A stretch of 10,237 bases of DNA from Candidatus Kapaibacterium sp. (GTDB lineage Bacteria > Bacteroidota > Ignavibacteria > Kapaibacteriales > UBA2268). Numbering within the stretch: position 1 is the stretch's first letter; each line of letters begins with the position of its first letter. A model generated the notes under the pieces. It did no database searches. It was not told the origin of the DNA and saw nothing but the letters and a program-made list of their open reading frames with translations. The position numbers and the translations under genes were made by a program. The stretch covers positions 1-10,237 of the forward strand of contig JAUQWR010000070.1 in NCBI GenBank assembly GCA_030835065.1, given 5' to 3'. This document shows positions 1 to 6,916 of this stretch, in pieces.

Positions 1-1
1 A

Positions 2-73
2 AAAACGGCAGTAAAACATTATGCCGATGACATTAAAAATTCTCAATTCCCAACTATAGAGGAAAGCTACTAA
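2..73 (+). CDS. panB: 3-methyl-2-oxobutanoate hydroxymethyltransferase, C-terminal end only (partial)
   Basis: The window opens inside a reading frame (frame 2) that runs 23 codons to a TAA at 71-73. The encoded tail contains AVKHYADDIKNSQFPTIEES and then Y. It resembles the usual end of PanB: an amphipathic helix of the type AV..Y..D...G.FP followed by an acidic E-H/E-S-Y/F terminus. PanB adds a hydroxymethyl group from methylenetetrahydrofolate to 2-oxoisovalerate, the first committed step of pantothenate and CoA synthesis in the cytoplasm. Only the tail is visible, so the catalytic part cannot be checked and the name rests on C-terminal resemblance. The stop overlaps the next start (TAATG), so the two genes are probably co-transcribed and translationally coupled. 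Confidence 0.6.
   Translation, partial: KTAVKHYADDIKNSQFPTIEESY
59..63 (+). promoter_or_regulatory. Shine-Dalgarno site for the 73-456 gene
   Basis: GAGGA ends 9 bases before the ATG at 73 and lies inside the last codons of the upstream panB-like frame. It supports the ATG at 73 as the true start and fits translational coupling across the TAATG overlap. Confidence 0.6.
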
Positions 74-456
74 TGTGGAGAGCTTTTTTGGCTTTATGTT
101 TCGTGCTATTAGTAGGGTGGGGTTGCGACAACTCTATCTCAAATAGCAAAGATATAGTCTTCCCGGAAAAAAATGTGAGTTTCAATCAGCATGTGCTACC
201 ATTCTTAACTTTGAATTGTGGGTATGCAGGCTGCCATAGCACAGAATCACAAGCTGGGGGCATAGTATTGACTTACTATCCTTCATTAATGTCTGCTTTG
301 GGAGTAGTGGTAATCGATAATCCTAATGCCTCAAGACTAACTCAGATAATAGAAGATAAAGTACCCCATTTGACAGATTTTTATAGAGGAAATATTACTG
401 AAAATCACAAAAAGGGTATTAGAACTTGGATAAGTGAAGGAGCAAATAATAATTAA
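73..456 (+). CDS. Small cytochrome-c-like lipoprotein with one CX4CH motif
   Basis: This is a 127-residue protein. An N-terminal hydrophobic segment (residues 2-17) ends at Cys18 followed by Asp-Asn, which suggests a lipoprotein, although the lipobox (GWGC) is not ideal. The mature part has a short domain, FNQHVLPFLTLNC-GYAG-CHS, with Cys49, Cys54 and His55. It ends in GIRTWISEGANNN. This is the pattern of the small cytochrome-c-like domains common in Bacteroidota and Planctomycetota lipoproteins (start 'V.PIL...C..CH', end 'I..WI..GA.NN'). The spacing is CX4CH rather than the classical CX2CH. The usual distal Met-Pro motif before the last helix is absent; the corresponding stretch reads KVPHLTDFYRGNI. 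Haem binding is therefore inferred, and an electron-transfer role is possible but unproven. It is coupled to the upstream panB-like frame. An 81-base A+T-rich spacer without a clear terminator separates it from the next gene. Confidence 0.75.
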   Translation: MWRAFLALCFVLLVGWGCDNSISNSKDIVFPEKNVSFNQHVLPFLTLNCGYAGCHSTESQAGGIVLTYYPSLMSALGVVVIDNPNASRLTQIIEDKVPHLTDFYRGNITENHKKGIRTWISEGANNN

Positions 457-526
457 TTCTTTTTATTTTCCATGATTATTCATATTTTAGAGTAAATATA
501 GAATGTTGTAATTTTTTATCTATTAT

Positions 527-532
527 GGGAGA
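527..532 (+). promoter_or_regulatory. Shine-Dalgarno site for the 538-1569 gene
   Basis: GGGAGA ends 5 bases before the ATG at 538 and fixes that start. Confidence 0.6.
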
Positions 533-537
533 TAATT

Positions 538-1569
538 ATGAAAAAATTTTTCAGCTTATTTGTTGCGTTGATTGCTATTTCGTTTGTTGTCGGCAGTTGT
601 GGCAATAAATACGGCAATCCGGTTGATATTCAAGATTTAAAAGTTTATACCGATACCGAGACTAATTTTTCAGTTAAGTATCCATCAAATTGGGTAATGA
701 AATCTAGCCCTGGCACTAGAATGTCGTGCTATTCTACTACTGAAGCACAAAAACGTTTTGGTACTTATGATCCTGAAGGTATCCCAGGCGCAAGAGTTGA
801 AGTTTATGTTATTGAATTAGACTCTGCTAAAACATTAGACAAAATTATTGACGGCAGAAAGAGATTCGAAGAATCAATCTATAAAAAAGAAAATACAACA
901 ATTGATGGCAAGCAAGGCGTTAAATTGAGCTATTCATTCGAATTGAATGATGGTGTGTTTACAGGTGAAATGTATTTTGCTCAAAAAGATGAAAAAACAG
1001 CTACAGTTTTGATTATGGAAGCTTTTGGCGGCGGATGGGACAAGTATAAAGACCAATTTGCCCAGATTGCAAGCTCTTTAAAACTTGCTGAAATTAAAGA
1101 AGTAGCTGCTTCAACTGCAGATGCTCCTAAAGTAGAAGAACCACCAGCATCCGAAACAATGACTTTAAAAACTGGTCCTGGATATTCAATTCAAATTCCA
1201 GACAATTTCAGCTCGACAAGAGGAACAGCAAAAAATGCTATTTCTTCATTGCAGTATATTGGCAAACGCCGTGCAGATTGTATGATTCAAGTGGATGTTG
1301 TTGATGCTTCAAAAACTAAAGATTTAAAGAAAATTGTGGATGAAAACTCAGCTGCTTTCAAAAATGCATCTCCTGCATCAAAAACAAGTTTGAGCGGAGC
1401 TGATGCTTATTTGGTAAATTATAAACCAACAGCCAACGTAAAAGGCAGAACAATTTTTACTCTGAAAAATGCAAAATTATATAAAATTACTATTTATTGG
1501 TTTGTTGTCGAAGAAGCAAGCTACTTGCCTGTATTCGAAAAATCAATCAAATCTATGAAGATAGACTAA
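538..1569 (+). CDS. Lipoprotein with two PsbP/DcrB-like domains
   Basis: This is a 343-residue protein with a clear lipoprotein signal: MKK, a hydrophobic core to residue 19, then lipobox VGSC with Cys21. The mature part contains two similar domains joined by a linker rich in Ala, Glu and Pro (about 185-208). Domain 1 (about 40-183) starts FSVKYPSNW and domain 2 (about 211-343) starts YSIQIPDNF. Both continue with a V-V/I-D...K..D/L-K-I-D helix, a central 'T...G..A/G..L.Y' strand pair, a long beta strand, and an ending of the type F..I..S.K. The 'Y/F-P..W' opening and overall alpha/beta pattern resemble PsbP/DcrB/DUF1795-type domains, which in bacteria are mostly uncharacterised envelope proteins. 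The duplication is seen directly, the fold is inferred, and the function is unknown. The start is set by GGGAGA 5 bases upstream. The gene has its own strong terminator just downstream. Confidence 0.85.
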   Translation: MKKFFSLFVALIAISFVVGSCGNKYGNPVDIQDLKVYTDTETNFSVKYPSNWVMKSSPGTRMSCYSTTEAQKRFGTYDPEGIPGARVEVYVIELDSAKTLDKIIDGRKRFEESIYKKENTTIDGKQGVKLSYSFELNDGVFTGEMYFAQKDEKTATVLIMEAFGGGWDKYKDQFAQIASSLKLAEIKEVAASTADAPKVEEPPASETMTLKTGPGYSIQIPDNFSSTRGTAKNAISSLQYIGKRRADCMIQVDVVDASKTKDLKKIVDENSAAFKNASPASKTSLSGADAYLVNYKPTANVKGRTIFTLKNAKLYKITIYWFVVEEASYLPVFEKSIKSMKID

Positions 1570-1606
1570 ATCTAACTTTGCAATTTACTATTGCTAAATT
1601 TATTTT

Positions 1607-1657
1607 AAGGCTTTAATATTAAACTCATTAGAGTAGAAGTATTAAAGCCTTGCTTTT
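1607..1657 (+). terminator. Rho-independent terminator after the PsbP-like lipoprotein gene
   Basis: A perfect 12-bp stem pairs AAGGCTTTAATA (1607-1618) with TATTAAAGCCTT (1640-1651). Its loop contains a further 4-bp hairpin (ACTC at 1623-1626 with GAGT at 1631-1634 around ATTA). GC followed by TTTTT (1654-1658) comes immediately after. The stem is long but A+T-rich. There is no A-run on the left side, so it should act only on the plus strand. It starts 37 bases after the stop at 1569. Confidence 0.8.
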
Positions 1658-1709
1658 TAAATAGAAAATAAAAAGCAAAAACATAAAAAAACATTGGCTT
1701 CATTTTTGC
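1652..1709 (+). repeat. Consecutive inverted repeats in the leader of the GH18 gene
   Basis: GCTTTTTA (1652-1659) is the exact reverse complement of TAAAAAGC (1669-1676). GCAAAAA (1675-1681), which overlaps that second arm, is the exact reverse complement of TTTTTGC (1703-1709). The first arm also contains the U-tract of the preceding terminator. The structures can therefore compete with one another. All arms are A/T-dominated, so chance is a serious alternative. Confidence 0.35.
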
Positions 1710-1758
1710 ATATCTTGTAATTATTTGTTAATTTAGCTAAAAAACAGTGAAAGAGAAT

Positions 1759-3150
1759 ATGAAGAGATTAACAACGTTTCTTGTTGTCTTAATTGGATTT
1801 ATCCAGTTTGCTAATGCACAACCATTGCTCCAAAGAGATGTAAAAATTCAAGAAGAAATGCAACTCGGCGCACAAGGTTTTGATTTTTCAAATTCAGAAA
1901 TTGCGTTACCGAGTGATGATATCTCTGCATTAAATATAAAATCATTTGGATTTCATGTTTATTGGGCAAGTAAAAATTCTTACCTATCTTATAATTATTC
2001 AGCCCTTACTCATATTGGATATTTTTCTTTAGAAGTTGATACTGCTACTGGTAAAATATCTAATAGCAGAGGATGGGAATCTACAGCAATGGTAAGTTAT
2101 GCTCATTCAAAGAAAGTGAAAATATCGCCAGTGCTTACTCTTTTTGGTGCAGAATCAAACAAAGCAATTCTAAAAAATCCAGTTAAAAGAGATACTCTAA
2201 TCAACTCTGTAATAAAATTAATAAAACAGAGAGGAGGCGATGGAGTTAATATTGACTTCGAATCAGTTGCTTCATCCGAAAAGGATGATTTGGTGAGTTT
2301 TGTAAGTGATTTTAAAACAAAACTCAAAGCCGCATTACCAAAGACAGAAATTTCTCTTTGCCTACCTGCAGTCGATTGGAATAATTCATTTGATGTAGTA
2401 AAATTAAGCGAACATATTGACTTTTTTATTATGATGGGTTATGACTATTACTACAGTGGCAGCCAAAATGCCGGACCAGTAGCACCACTATATGGTGGAA
2501 ATTATAATATTGATAAATCAATCGATAGCTATATAAATAAAGGACTTGCAAAATCAAAATTGCTTCTTGGTGTACCTTGGTATGGTTATAGTTGGGTTAC
2601 CGAGAGTGCTGAAAAAATGTCGAAAGTAGTAGAATCCGGAAAAGCAGTTACTTATGCAGAGGCAAAAACATTAGCTGCGAGCCACTCAGCCCAGAGAGAC
2701 GATTTGTATAAAGTGCCTTGGATGACTTATAACGAAAACGGAAAGTGGTATCAAGTATGGTACGACGATAGTTTGAGCCTTGCAGAAAAATATTTGTCTG
2801 TAAAAAACAAAGGGATTGGTGGAATTGCTGTTTGGGCATTAAGCTATGCCGGTACTTTTAAAGAGCCATTTAATGGTATAATATCAATTTTTAATGAACC
2901 AGGATTTGTGTTTGATAATAATTCTGAAGAATATTTTTATATTTCAAATTCAAAAATAATTTTGAAGAATAATCAGTATGATATTGAATCAATTAGCATA
3001 TATGATGTAATGGGAAATACTTTTTATAATGAAATGTATGATTTTGAAAGTATTAATTTAAATAATCTTACAAATGGTACATATTTTATAGTTGTAAAAC
3101 TAAGGGAATTAAATTACCCATTGCTAAAGAAAGTTAATATAAATCGATGA
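1759..3150 (+). CDS. Secreted glycoside hydrolase family 18 protein with type IX secretion C-terminal sorting domain
   Basis: This is a 463-residue protein from ATG 1759. An in-frame GTG at 1747 would add four residues, but ATG gives a clean signal peptide (MKRLTTFLVV...ANA, then Gln) and has the purine-rich GAAAGAG just upstream. The GH18 barrel (about residues 45-380) shows the catalytic strand DGVNIDFE (161-168) with Glu168 as proton donor and Asp166 two residues before it. It also has MMGYDYYY (225-232, the family's M.YD substrate motif) and GGIAVWALSY with Trp359 on the last strand. Asn164 in place of the first motif Asp resembles the YaaH/spore-germination and chitinase-domain-containing branch. 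The likely substrate is therefore chitin or GlcNAc-containing peptidoglycan, but this cannot be fixed from sequence. Residues about 383-463 form a sorting domain with ISIYDVMGN, LNNLTNGTYFIVV and KKVNI, which directs export by the type IX system and is normally removed at the surface. This tail is visibly more A+T-rich than the catalytic part. No convincing terminator follows. Confidence 0.88.
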   Translation: MKRLTTFLVVLIGFIQFANAQPLLQRDVKIQEEMQLGAQGFDFSNSEIALPSDDISALNIKSFGFHVYWASKNSYLSYNYSALTHIGYFSLEVDTATGKISNSRGWESTAMVSYAHSKKVKISPVLTLFGAESNKAILKNPVKRDTLINSVIKLIKQRGGDGVNIDFESVASSEKDDLVSFVSDFKTKLKAALPKTEISLCLPAVDWNNSFDVVKLSEHIDFFIMMGYDYYYSGSQNAGPVAPLYGGNYNIDKSIDSYINKGLAKSKLLLGVPWYGYSWVTESAEKMSKVVESGKAVTYAEAKTLAASHSAQRDDLYKVPWMTYNENGKWYQVWYDDSLSLAEKYLSVKNKGIGGIAVWALSYAGTFKEPFNGIISIFNEPGFVFDNNSEEYFYISNSKIILKNNQYDIESISIYDVMGNTFYNEMYDFESINLNNLTNGTYFIVVKLRELNYPLLKKVNINR

Positions 3151-3211
3151 AATTTGTAGATAAAGTTATAAATTTTAACTAAATCTTATTAATATAGAAT
3201 AAAATCATTGG

Positions 3212-3237
3212 AAATTTAATCAAACGTAATTAAATTT
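3212..3237. repeat. 9-bp A+T-rich inverted repeat upstream of the ppiD-like gene
   Basis: AAATTTAAT (3212-3220) and ATTAAATTT (3229-3237) are perfect reverse complements around the 8-base spacer CAAACGTA. The repeat lies in the 164-base spacer (3151-3314) between the GH18 gene and the ppiD-like gene. It lacks a following T-run and is all A/T, so it is a poor terminator. An operator-like protein site is possible, as is chance in such A+T-rich DNA. Confidence 0.3.
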
Positions 3238-3297
3238 GTAGCTTGTGTTGATTTGTAATATTGTTAAATATTGAAATTAATCTAATTATATAAAATA

Positions 3298-3303
3298 AAG
3301 GAG
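3298..3303 (+). promoter_or_regulatory. Shine-Dalgarno site for the ppiD-like gene
   Basis: AAGGAG is followed by an 11-base spacer to ATG 3315. The spacing is on the long side, but the match is strong and no other in-frame start lies nearby. Confidence 0.6.
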
Positions 3304-3314
3304 TTATCTTTTTA

Positions 3315-4307
3315 ATGGGAACATTTGAACGTATTCGGAAGATTTCCGGTTGGGCTTTTGCAGTGTTCGTCGTAGTATTTGTGGGCTTCATGGTATTGAG
3401 CGATGCAGATATTCAATCACTTATGCAAAAAGGTCAAACAGCACAAACTGCAGTGATTGCAGATATTAATGGTGAAGAAATATTATTTAAAGATTACGAA
3501 GCCAAAGTCAATCAACGTATTGAACAAATGAGAGCTAATCAGAAAAGTCCTGACGAAGAAATTGATTATCAAACTGTCAGATCTCAAGTTTGGGACGAAA
3601 TGGTAGAAGAAATTTTACTTAAACAAGAAGCTTCAAAGGTTGGTATAGTTGTTACTGATGAAGAAATTCTTGATGTTATGTTGGATAATCCTCCTGACTA
3701 TTTCCGTCGTCCATTTACAGATTCGACAGGAAAATTCAATAAAAAGTTGTATTTAGAATTAGTAACTGATCCTGAAAGAGTTGTCAATTATCTTGGTGCA
3801 GATCCTACAAAAATTCCTGCTGAAGAAAAAGCAAAAGCTGTAGCAGATTTTAGAAATCAATTAATTGAAATTTCTAAATATTTGCGTCAGCAAAAATTAG
3901 CTGAAGGATTGGTTTCTGCTGTTGGAACTTCAGGTTCTATTATATCTCCGAATTTTGCTAAAACAAAATTTAAATCAGATAATAGCAATGCAGATATCAG
4001 CTATATTCATTTTAGCATTAATGATATCAAAGCCGACCAAATAAAAGTAAATGAAGATGAAATCAAAAAATACTATGATGAACATAAACAATATTATACT
4101 CAAAAACCACAAAGAAAGATTAAATTTGTTTCGATTCCATTGATTCCATCATCAGATGATTCTATTAGAACAAACAAAAAAATCGATAATATTTTGAGAG
4201 AACTTCAAAAAGGTACATATTCAGAAATGACTGATAGTATTTTTACTGTTAAGTTGAATGAATATAGTGGAACAGAAAACGATTGGAAGCTATTGCAAGA
4301 TATCTAA
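3315..4307 (+). CDS. N-terminal 330 residues of the PpiD-like protein (product if TAA is obeyed)
   Basis: This is the part directly served by the AAGGAG site. It would give a membrane-anchored protein (anchor 12-28) with the SurA_N-type chaperone region and only the front half of a first, degenerate parvulin unit, ending ...NDWKLLQDI. Such a product would have no isomerase centre but could keep some chaperone activity, since in SurA/PpiD proteins chaperoning is known to depend largely on the N-terminal region. It is listed separately so that both readings are available. Confidence 0.6.
   Translation: MGTFERIRKISGWAFAVFVVVFVGFMVLSDADIQSLMQKGQTAQTAVIADINGEEILFKDYEAKVNQRIEQMRANQKSPDEEIDYQTVRSQVWDEMVEEILLKQEASKVGIVVTDEEILDVMLDNPPDYFRRPFTDSTGKFNKKLYLELVTDPERVVNYLGADPTKIPAEEKAKAVADFRNQLIEISKYLRQQKLAEGLVSAVGTSGSIISPNFAKTKFKSDNSNADISYIHFSINDIKADQIKVNEDEIKKYYDEHKQYYTQKPQRKIKFVSIPLIPSSDDSIRTNKKIDNILRELQKGTYSEMTDSIFTVKLNEYSGTENDWKLLQDI
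4305..4307 (+). other. In-frame TAA that splits the ppiD-like gene
   Basis: The codons around it are CAA GAT ATC TAA CCA TTC CAC. When the first parvulin-like unit is aligned with the canonical one, TAA falls on Lys435 of the motif MVKPFEDAVF. A single AAA-to-TAA change would produce it, as would one change from CAA, GAA, TCA, TTA or TAT/TAC. TAA ends several other genes in this window (456, 1569, 5483, 7845), so it is not a reassigned sense codon here. No in-frame ATG occurs until about codon 396, well inside the canonical parvulin domain, and no ribosome site is seen for a restart. Confidence 0.85.
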
Positions 4308-5494
4308 CCATTCCACGCGGCATATTTTACAAATGCTCCTGATAGACAAGTAATTGGTCCTGTAAGATTGCCAGACGGAACTTATTTCTTCAGAGTAGAT
4401 GGTCGCAGAACTGGCGAGCAAGAAGTTGCTAAAGCTAGCCATATTTTGATTAGTGCAAATAATAATAAAGATAGTGCAAAAGCAGAAGCAGAAAAAATTA
4501 TGAAGCGTGCTAAGTCTGGCGAAGATTTTGCTCAATTGGCTGCTGAATTATCTCAAGACAAAGGTTCTGCTTCTCAAGGTGGCGATGTTGGATTCTTCAG
4601 TAAAGGCAAAATGGTAAAACCATTCGAAGATGCTGTTTTTGCAGCTTCTGTTGGTTCTATTGTCGGTCCTGTAGAAACTCAATTTGGCTATCATGTAATA
4701 AAAGTAACTGATAAAAAATCTGAAGAATTGAAATATAGCGAAATTAAGCTAGTTCCTCAAATTTCTCAAGCTACAAGAAACAAAATCAGAATGGATGCCA
4801 ATTCAATTTCTACACAAGTAGAAGCGGGCACTACATTCGAAACAGTCGTTAAAAACTTGAAATTGAATTCGGTAGAAACACCATTTTTTGATAAAAACCG
4901 CCCAGTAATGAATTCACGAGCATTGACTAACGAAATATTTGATGCTAAAGTGGGCGATGTGCTCAAACCAAGAGAAATGAAAAACTATGGTTATATTATA
5001 GCTCAAGTTGTAGACGAACGCAAAGCTGGTATTGCTGAATTGAAAGATGTAAAAGAAGAAATTACAGCAAAAATTAAGAAAATCAAACAATTAGATATGA
5101 TCAAATCAAGAGCTGAAGCAGCTTATAACCAAGTAAAATCAACTGGATTAGCCACTGCAACTGGTTTTGATGTAAAAACTGCTCAGGTAAAAGACAATGG
5201 TGTTGTTCCTGGTTTGGGTCAAGACTTTGCATTAACAGCTACAGTATTCAAATCAAATCAAGGTCAATTAGTAGGTCCGGTTCGTGGTGAATTAGGCTAC
5301 TATATAATCCAAGTAAATACAAAAGCAGTACCAGATGATAACACTGTCAATGCTGCTGTAAAAGATTATAAGACACAATTGCAAAATCAAGCTCGCCAAG
5401 CAGCTTTCTATCAATGGTTCCAATTTGTAAAAGAAAAAGCAAAGATAGAAGATAATCGTGGCAAGCATTACGATGAATTCTAAACTAAAAATAC

Positions 5495-5531
5495 AAAAAA
5501 AAATGCCGGTTTGAAGCCGGCATTTTTTTTT
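5495..5531. terminator. Bidirectional terminator between ppiD-like gene and rsmB
   Basis: ATGCCGG (5503-5509) pairs with CCGGCAT (5517-5523) around TTTGAAG. The hairpin has an A-run on the left (5495-5502) and a T-run on the right (from 5523 to 5531). The symmetry gives a U-tract on either strand, as expected for the two convergent genes whose stops lie 11 and 5 bases away. Confidence 0.92.
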
Positions 5532-5536
5532 AATTT

Positions 5537-6916
5537 CTAAGCCTTTCGTTTAAATCTTGCAGCAAAAGCGCCATCACTATTATGTAGATGCGGGAAAGTC
5601 TGCATAAAGCCGTCTTTACAAACTTCTTTTGGCAGATAATTTTCGGCAGGATCTAATTCAAAATCGGAATAATTGTCAAGTATCCATTGAGCAATTTGAG
5701 TGTTTTCTTCAGGCTCGATAGTGCAAGTTGAATAAACAAGAACTCCACCGGGTTTTACTAATCTAATAGCATTTTCGATAATTTCTTTTTGAAGCTCTAC
5801 AATATCAGCAAGATCATCAATATCGCGTTTCCATTTGATATCAGGTTTTTTTTGAAGAGTACCCAAGCCGGAGCAAGGAGCATCAACAAAAACCAAATCA
5901 GCTTTATCTTTCATTCTAATATTTCTAGCATCTTCAATCATTGCAGAAATAGTAGAATCCAGACCTAATCTCTTAGCTCCATCTTCAATAAGGCTCAGTT
6001 TGGAAGAATATTTGTCTATTGAAATGACTTTACCATTATTATGCATCAACTCAGCCATCAGAAAAGACTTTCCACCAGGAGCTGCACATAGATCAATAAT
6101 TGTCATTCCCTCCTGTGGAGCAGATAGAGACGCAGCCAATGATGCGCTTACATCTTGAATAGTAATCTCACCTTTTTTGAATAATTCACTTTGAGAAAGA
6201 TCATATTTAGGCGAACTAAGCACTAAAGAATTTGGCAAATATTCACTTTGAATGTAGTTAAGCTCATTTTGGTCAAAAATAGATTTGACCTTGTCTACAT
6301 CAGACAAAAGAGAATTCACTCTGACAGTAACAGGCGGTTTCTTGTTGTTTGCAATCAATAGTTTTTCAGTTTCTTCAATACCAAATCTATCAATCCAACG
6401 TTTTACCATCCATTTAGGGTGAGAATAAATAACAGAATAATAATAAACTGGATCTTCTTCAGGATCCGGATATCTAATCTTATCAAGATTGCGATAAATA
6501 TTTCTTAAAACGCCGTTTACAATACCAGCAGTCCTATCACCTTGAATGTTTTTAATAATTTCGACAGATTCGTCGATAGCAGCAGGAACCGGAATTTTAT
6601 TGAGAAACATAATCTGATAGAGAGCAACACGCATAGCGTTTTTGACAATATTTAAGCATTTTTGGTAATCACCATTATAGAAGCCAGTCAAAGCCCAATC
6701 TAACTTTCCTTTCCATCTAATAACGCCATTGACAAGCTCAGTGAGAAGAGCTTTGTCTTGTTGAGACAAATCATTATGATTAAGCTCGTGAGAAAGTAGT
6801 TTATCAAGATAGGAATCACTACGCTCAAATCTACTTAATAATCTGACGGCGATATATCTAGCCCAAGCATTCTTACTTTTTTTGGGTAAATCTTGTTCGT
6901 TTGTAACTAAATCCAT
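5537..6916 (-). CDS. rsmB: 16S rRNA (cytosine-C5)-methyltransferase RsmB
   Basis: This is a 459-residue protein of the usual RsmB/Sun length and layout. A NusB-like RNA-binding domain (about 15-145) has NAWARYIAVRLLSRFE and VPAAIDESVEI. A ferredoxin-like N1 region follows (about 165-250, with VTVRVNSL). The Rossmann methyltransferase domain carries QDVSASL (254-260), the SAM-binding motif I DLCAAPGGKS (275-284), and motif IV DAPCSGLGTL with Cys348 (the assisting cysteine). Motif VI is YSTCTIEPEEN with Cys398 (the nucleophile), and the end MQTFPHLHNSDGAFAARF is typical. It methylates C967 (E. coli numbering) of 16S rRNA in the cytoplasm. No Shine-Dalgarno site precedes the ATG, but the NusB domain begins shortly after it and no other in-frame start fits. 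It is convergent with the ppiD-like gene and divergent from the 7039 gene. All key residues are intact. Confidence 0.95.
   Translation of the reverse strand: MDLVTNEQDLPKKSKNAWARYIAVRLLSRFERSDSYLDKLLSHELNHNDLSQQDKALLTELVNGVIRWKGKLDWALTGFYNGDYQKCLNIVKNAMRVALYQIMFLNKIPVPAAIDESVEIIKNIQGDRTAGIVNGVLRNIYRNLDKIRYPDPEEDPVYYYSVIYSHPKWMVKRWIDRFGIEETEKLLIANNKKPPVTVRVNSLLSDVDKVKSIFDQNELNYIQSEYLPNSLVLSSPKYDLSQSELFKKGEITIQDVSASLAASLSAPQEGMTIIDLCAAPGGKSFLMAELMHNNGKVISIDKYSSKLSLIEDGAKRLGLDSTISAMIEDARNIRMKDKADLVFVDAPCSGLGTLQKKPDIKWKRDIDDLADIVELQKEIIENAIRLVKPGGVLVYSTCTIEPEENTQIAQWILDNYSDFELDPAENYLPKEVCKDGFMQTFPHLHNSDGAFAARFKRKA

Larger units (their letters stand above)
3315..5483 (+). pseudogene. ppiD: PpiD/SurA-like membrane-anchored peptidyl-prolyl isomerase, interrupted by one in-frame TAA
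   Basis: Read through the stop, this frame is 723 codons, a normal length for the Bacteroidota-type PpiD/SurA-like foldase. The order is a short cytoplasmic tail, a membrane anchor (residues 12-28), a SurA_N-type chaperone region (about 45-240), then parvulin-like units. A canonical parvulin domain lies at about 372-466: KASHILI (His376), a GGDVGFFSKGKMVKPFEDAVF block with Met433 and Phe437, and FGYHVIKV (His460). Degenerate parvulin-type cores occur at about 332-361, 536-565 and 637-667. The role is folding of outer-membrane and secreted proteins in the periplasm. TAA at 4305-4307 is codon 331. Both sides are in the same frame with no indel, and the residues after the stop (PFHAAYF...VIGPV) align with the canonical unit. 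There is no other sign of decay. A recent nonsense mutation, a sequence error or readthrough all remain possible. If the stop is obeyed, the product loses the canonical parvulin domain. The gene ends at a shared bidirectional terminator. Confidence 0.85.

Noticed and set aside
1747..1758. GTG 1747 as the start of the GH18 gene
   Set aside because: It adds only four residues before a complete signal peptide beginning at ATG 1759, which has a purine-rich stretch at a suitable distance. GTG 1747 has no ribosome site.
4305..4307. Alternative genetic code with TAA as a sense codon
   Set aside because: TAA ends several other well-defined genes in the window (stops at 456, 1569, 5483 and 7845).
4290..4380. 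Frameshift as the cause of the ppiD-like interruption
   Set aside because: The frame is the same on both sides and the residues immediately after the stop fit the family pattern, so a single base substitution explains it.
4368..5483. The C-terminal part of the ppiD-like frame as an independent gene starting at TTG 4368
   Set aside because: The TTG lies inside a conserved parvulin-like core, has no ribosome site, and the frame is continuous in homology with the upstream part. It is the second half of one interrupted gene.
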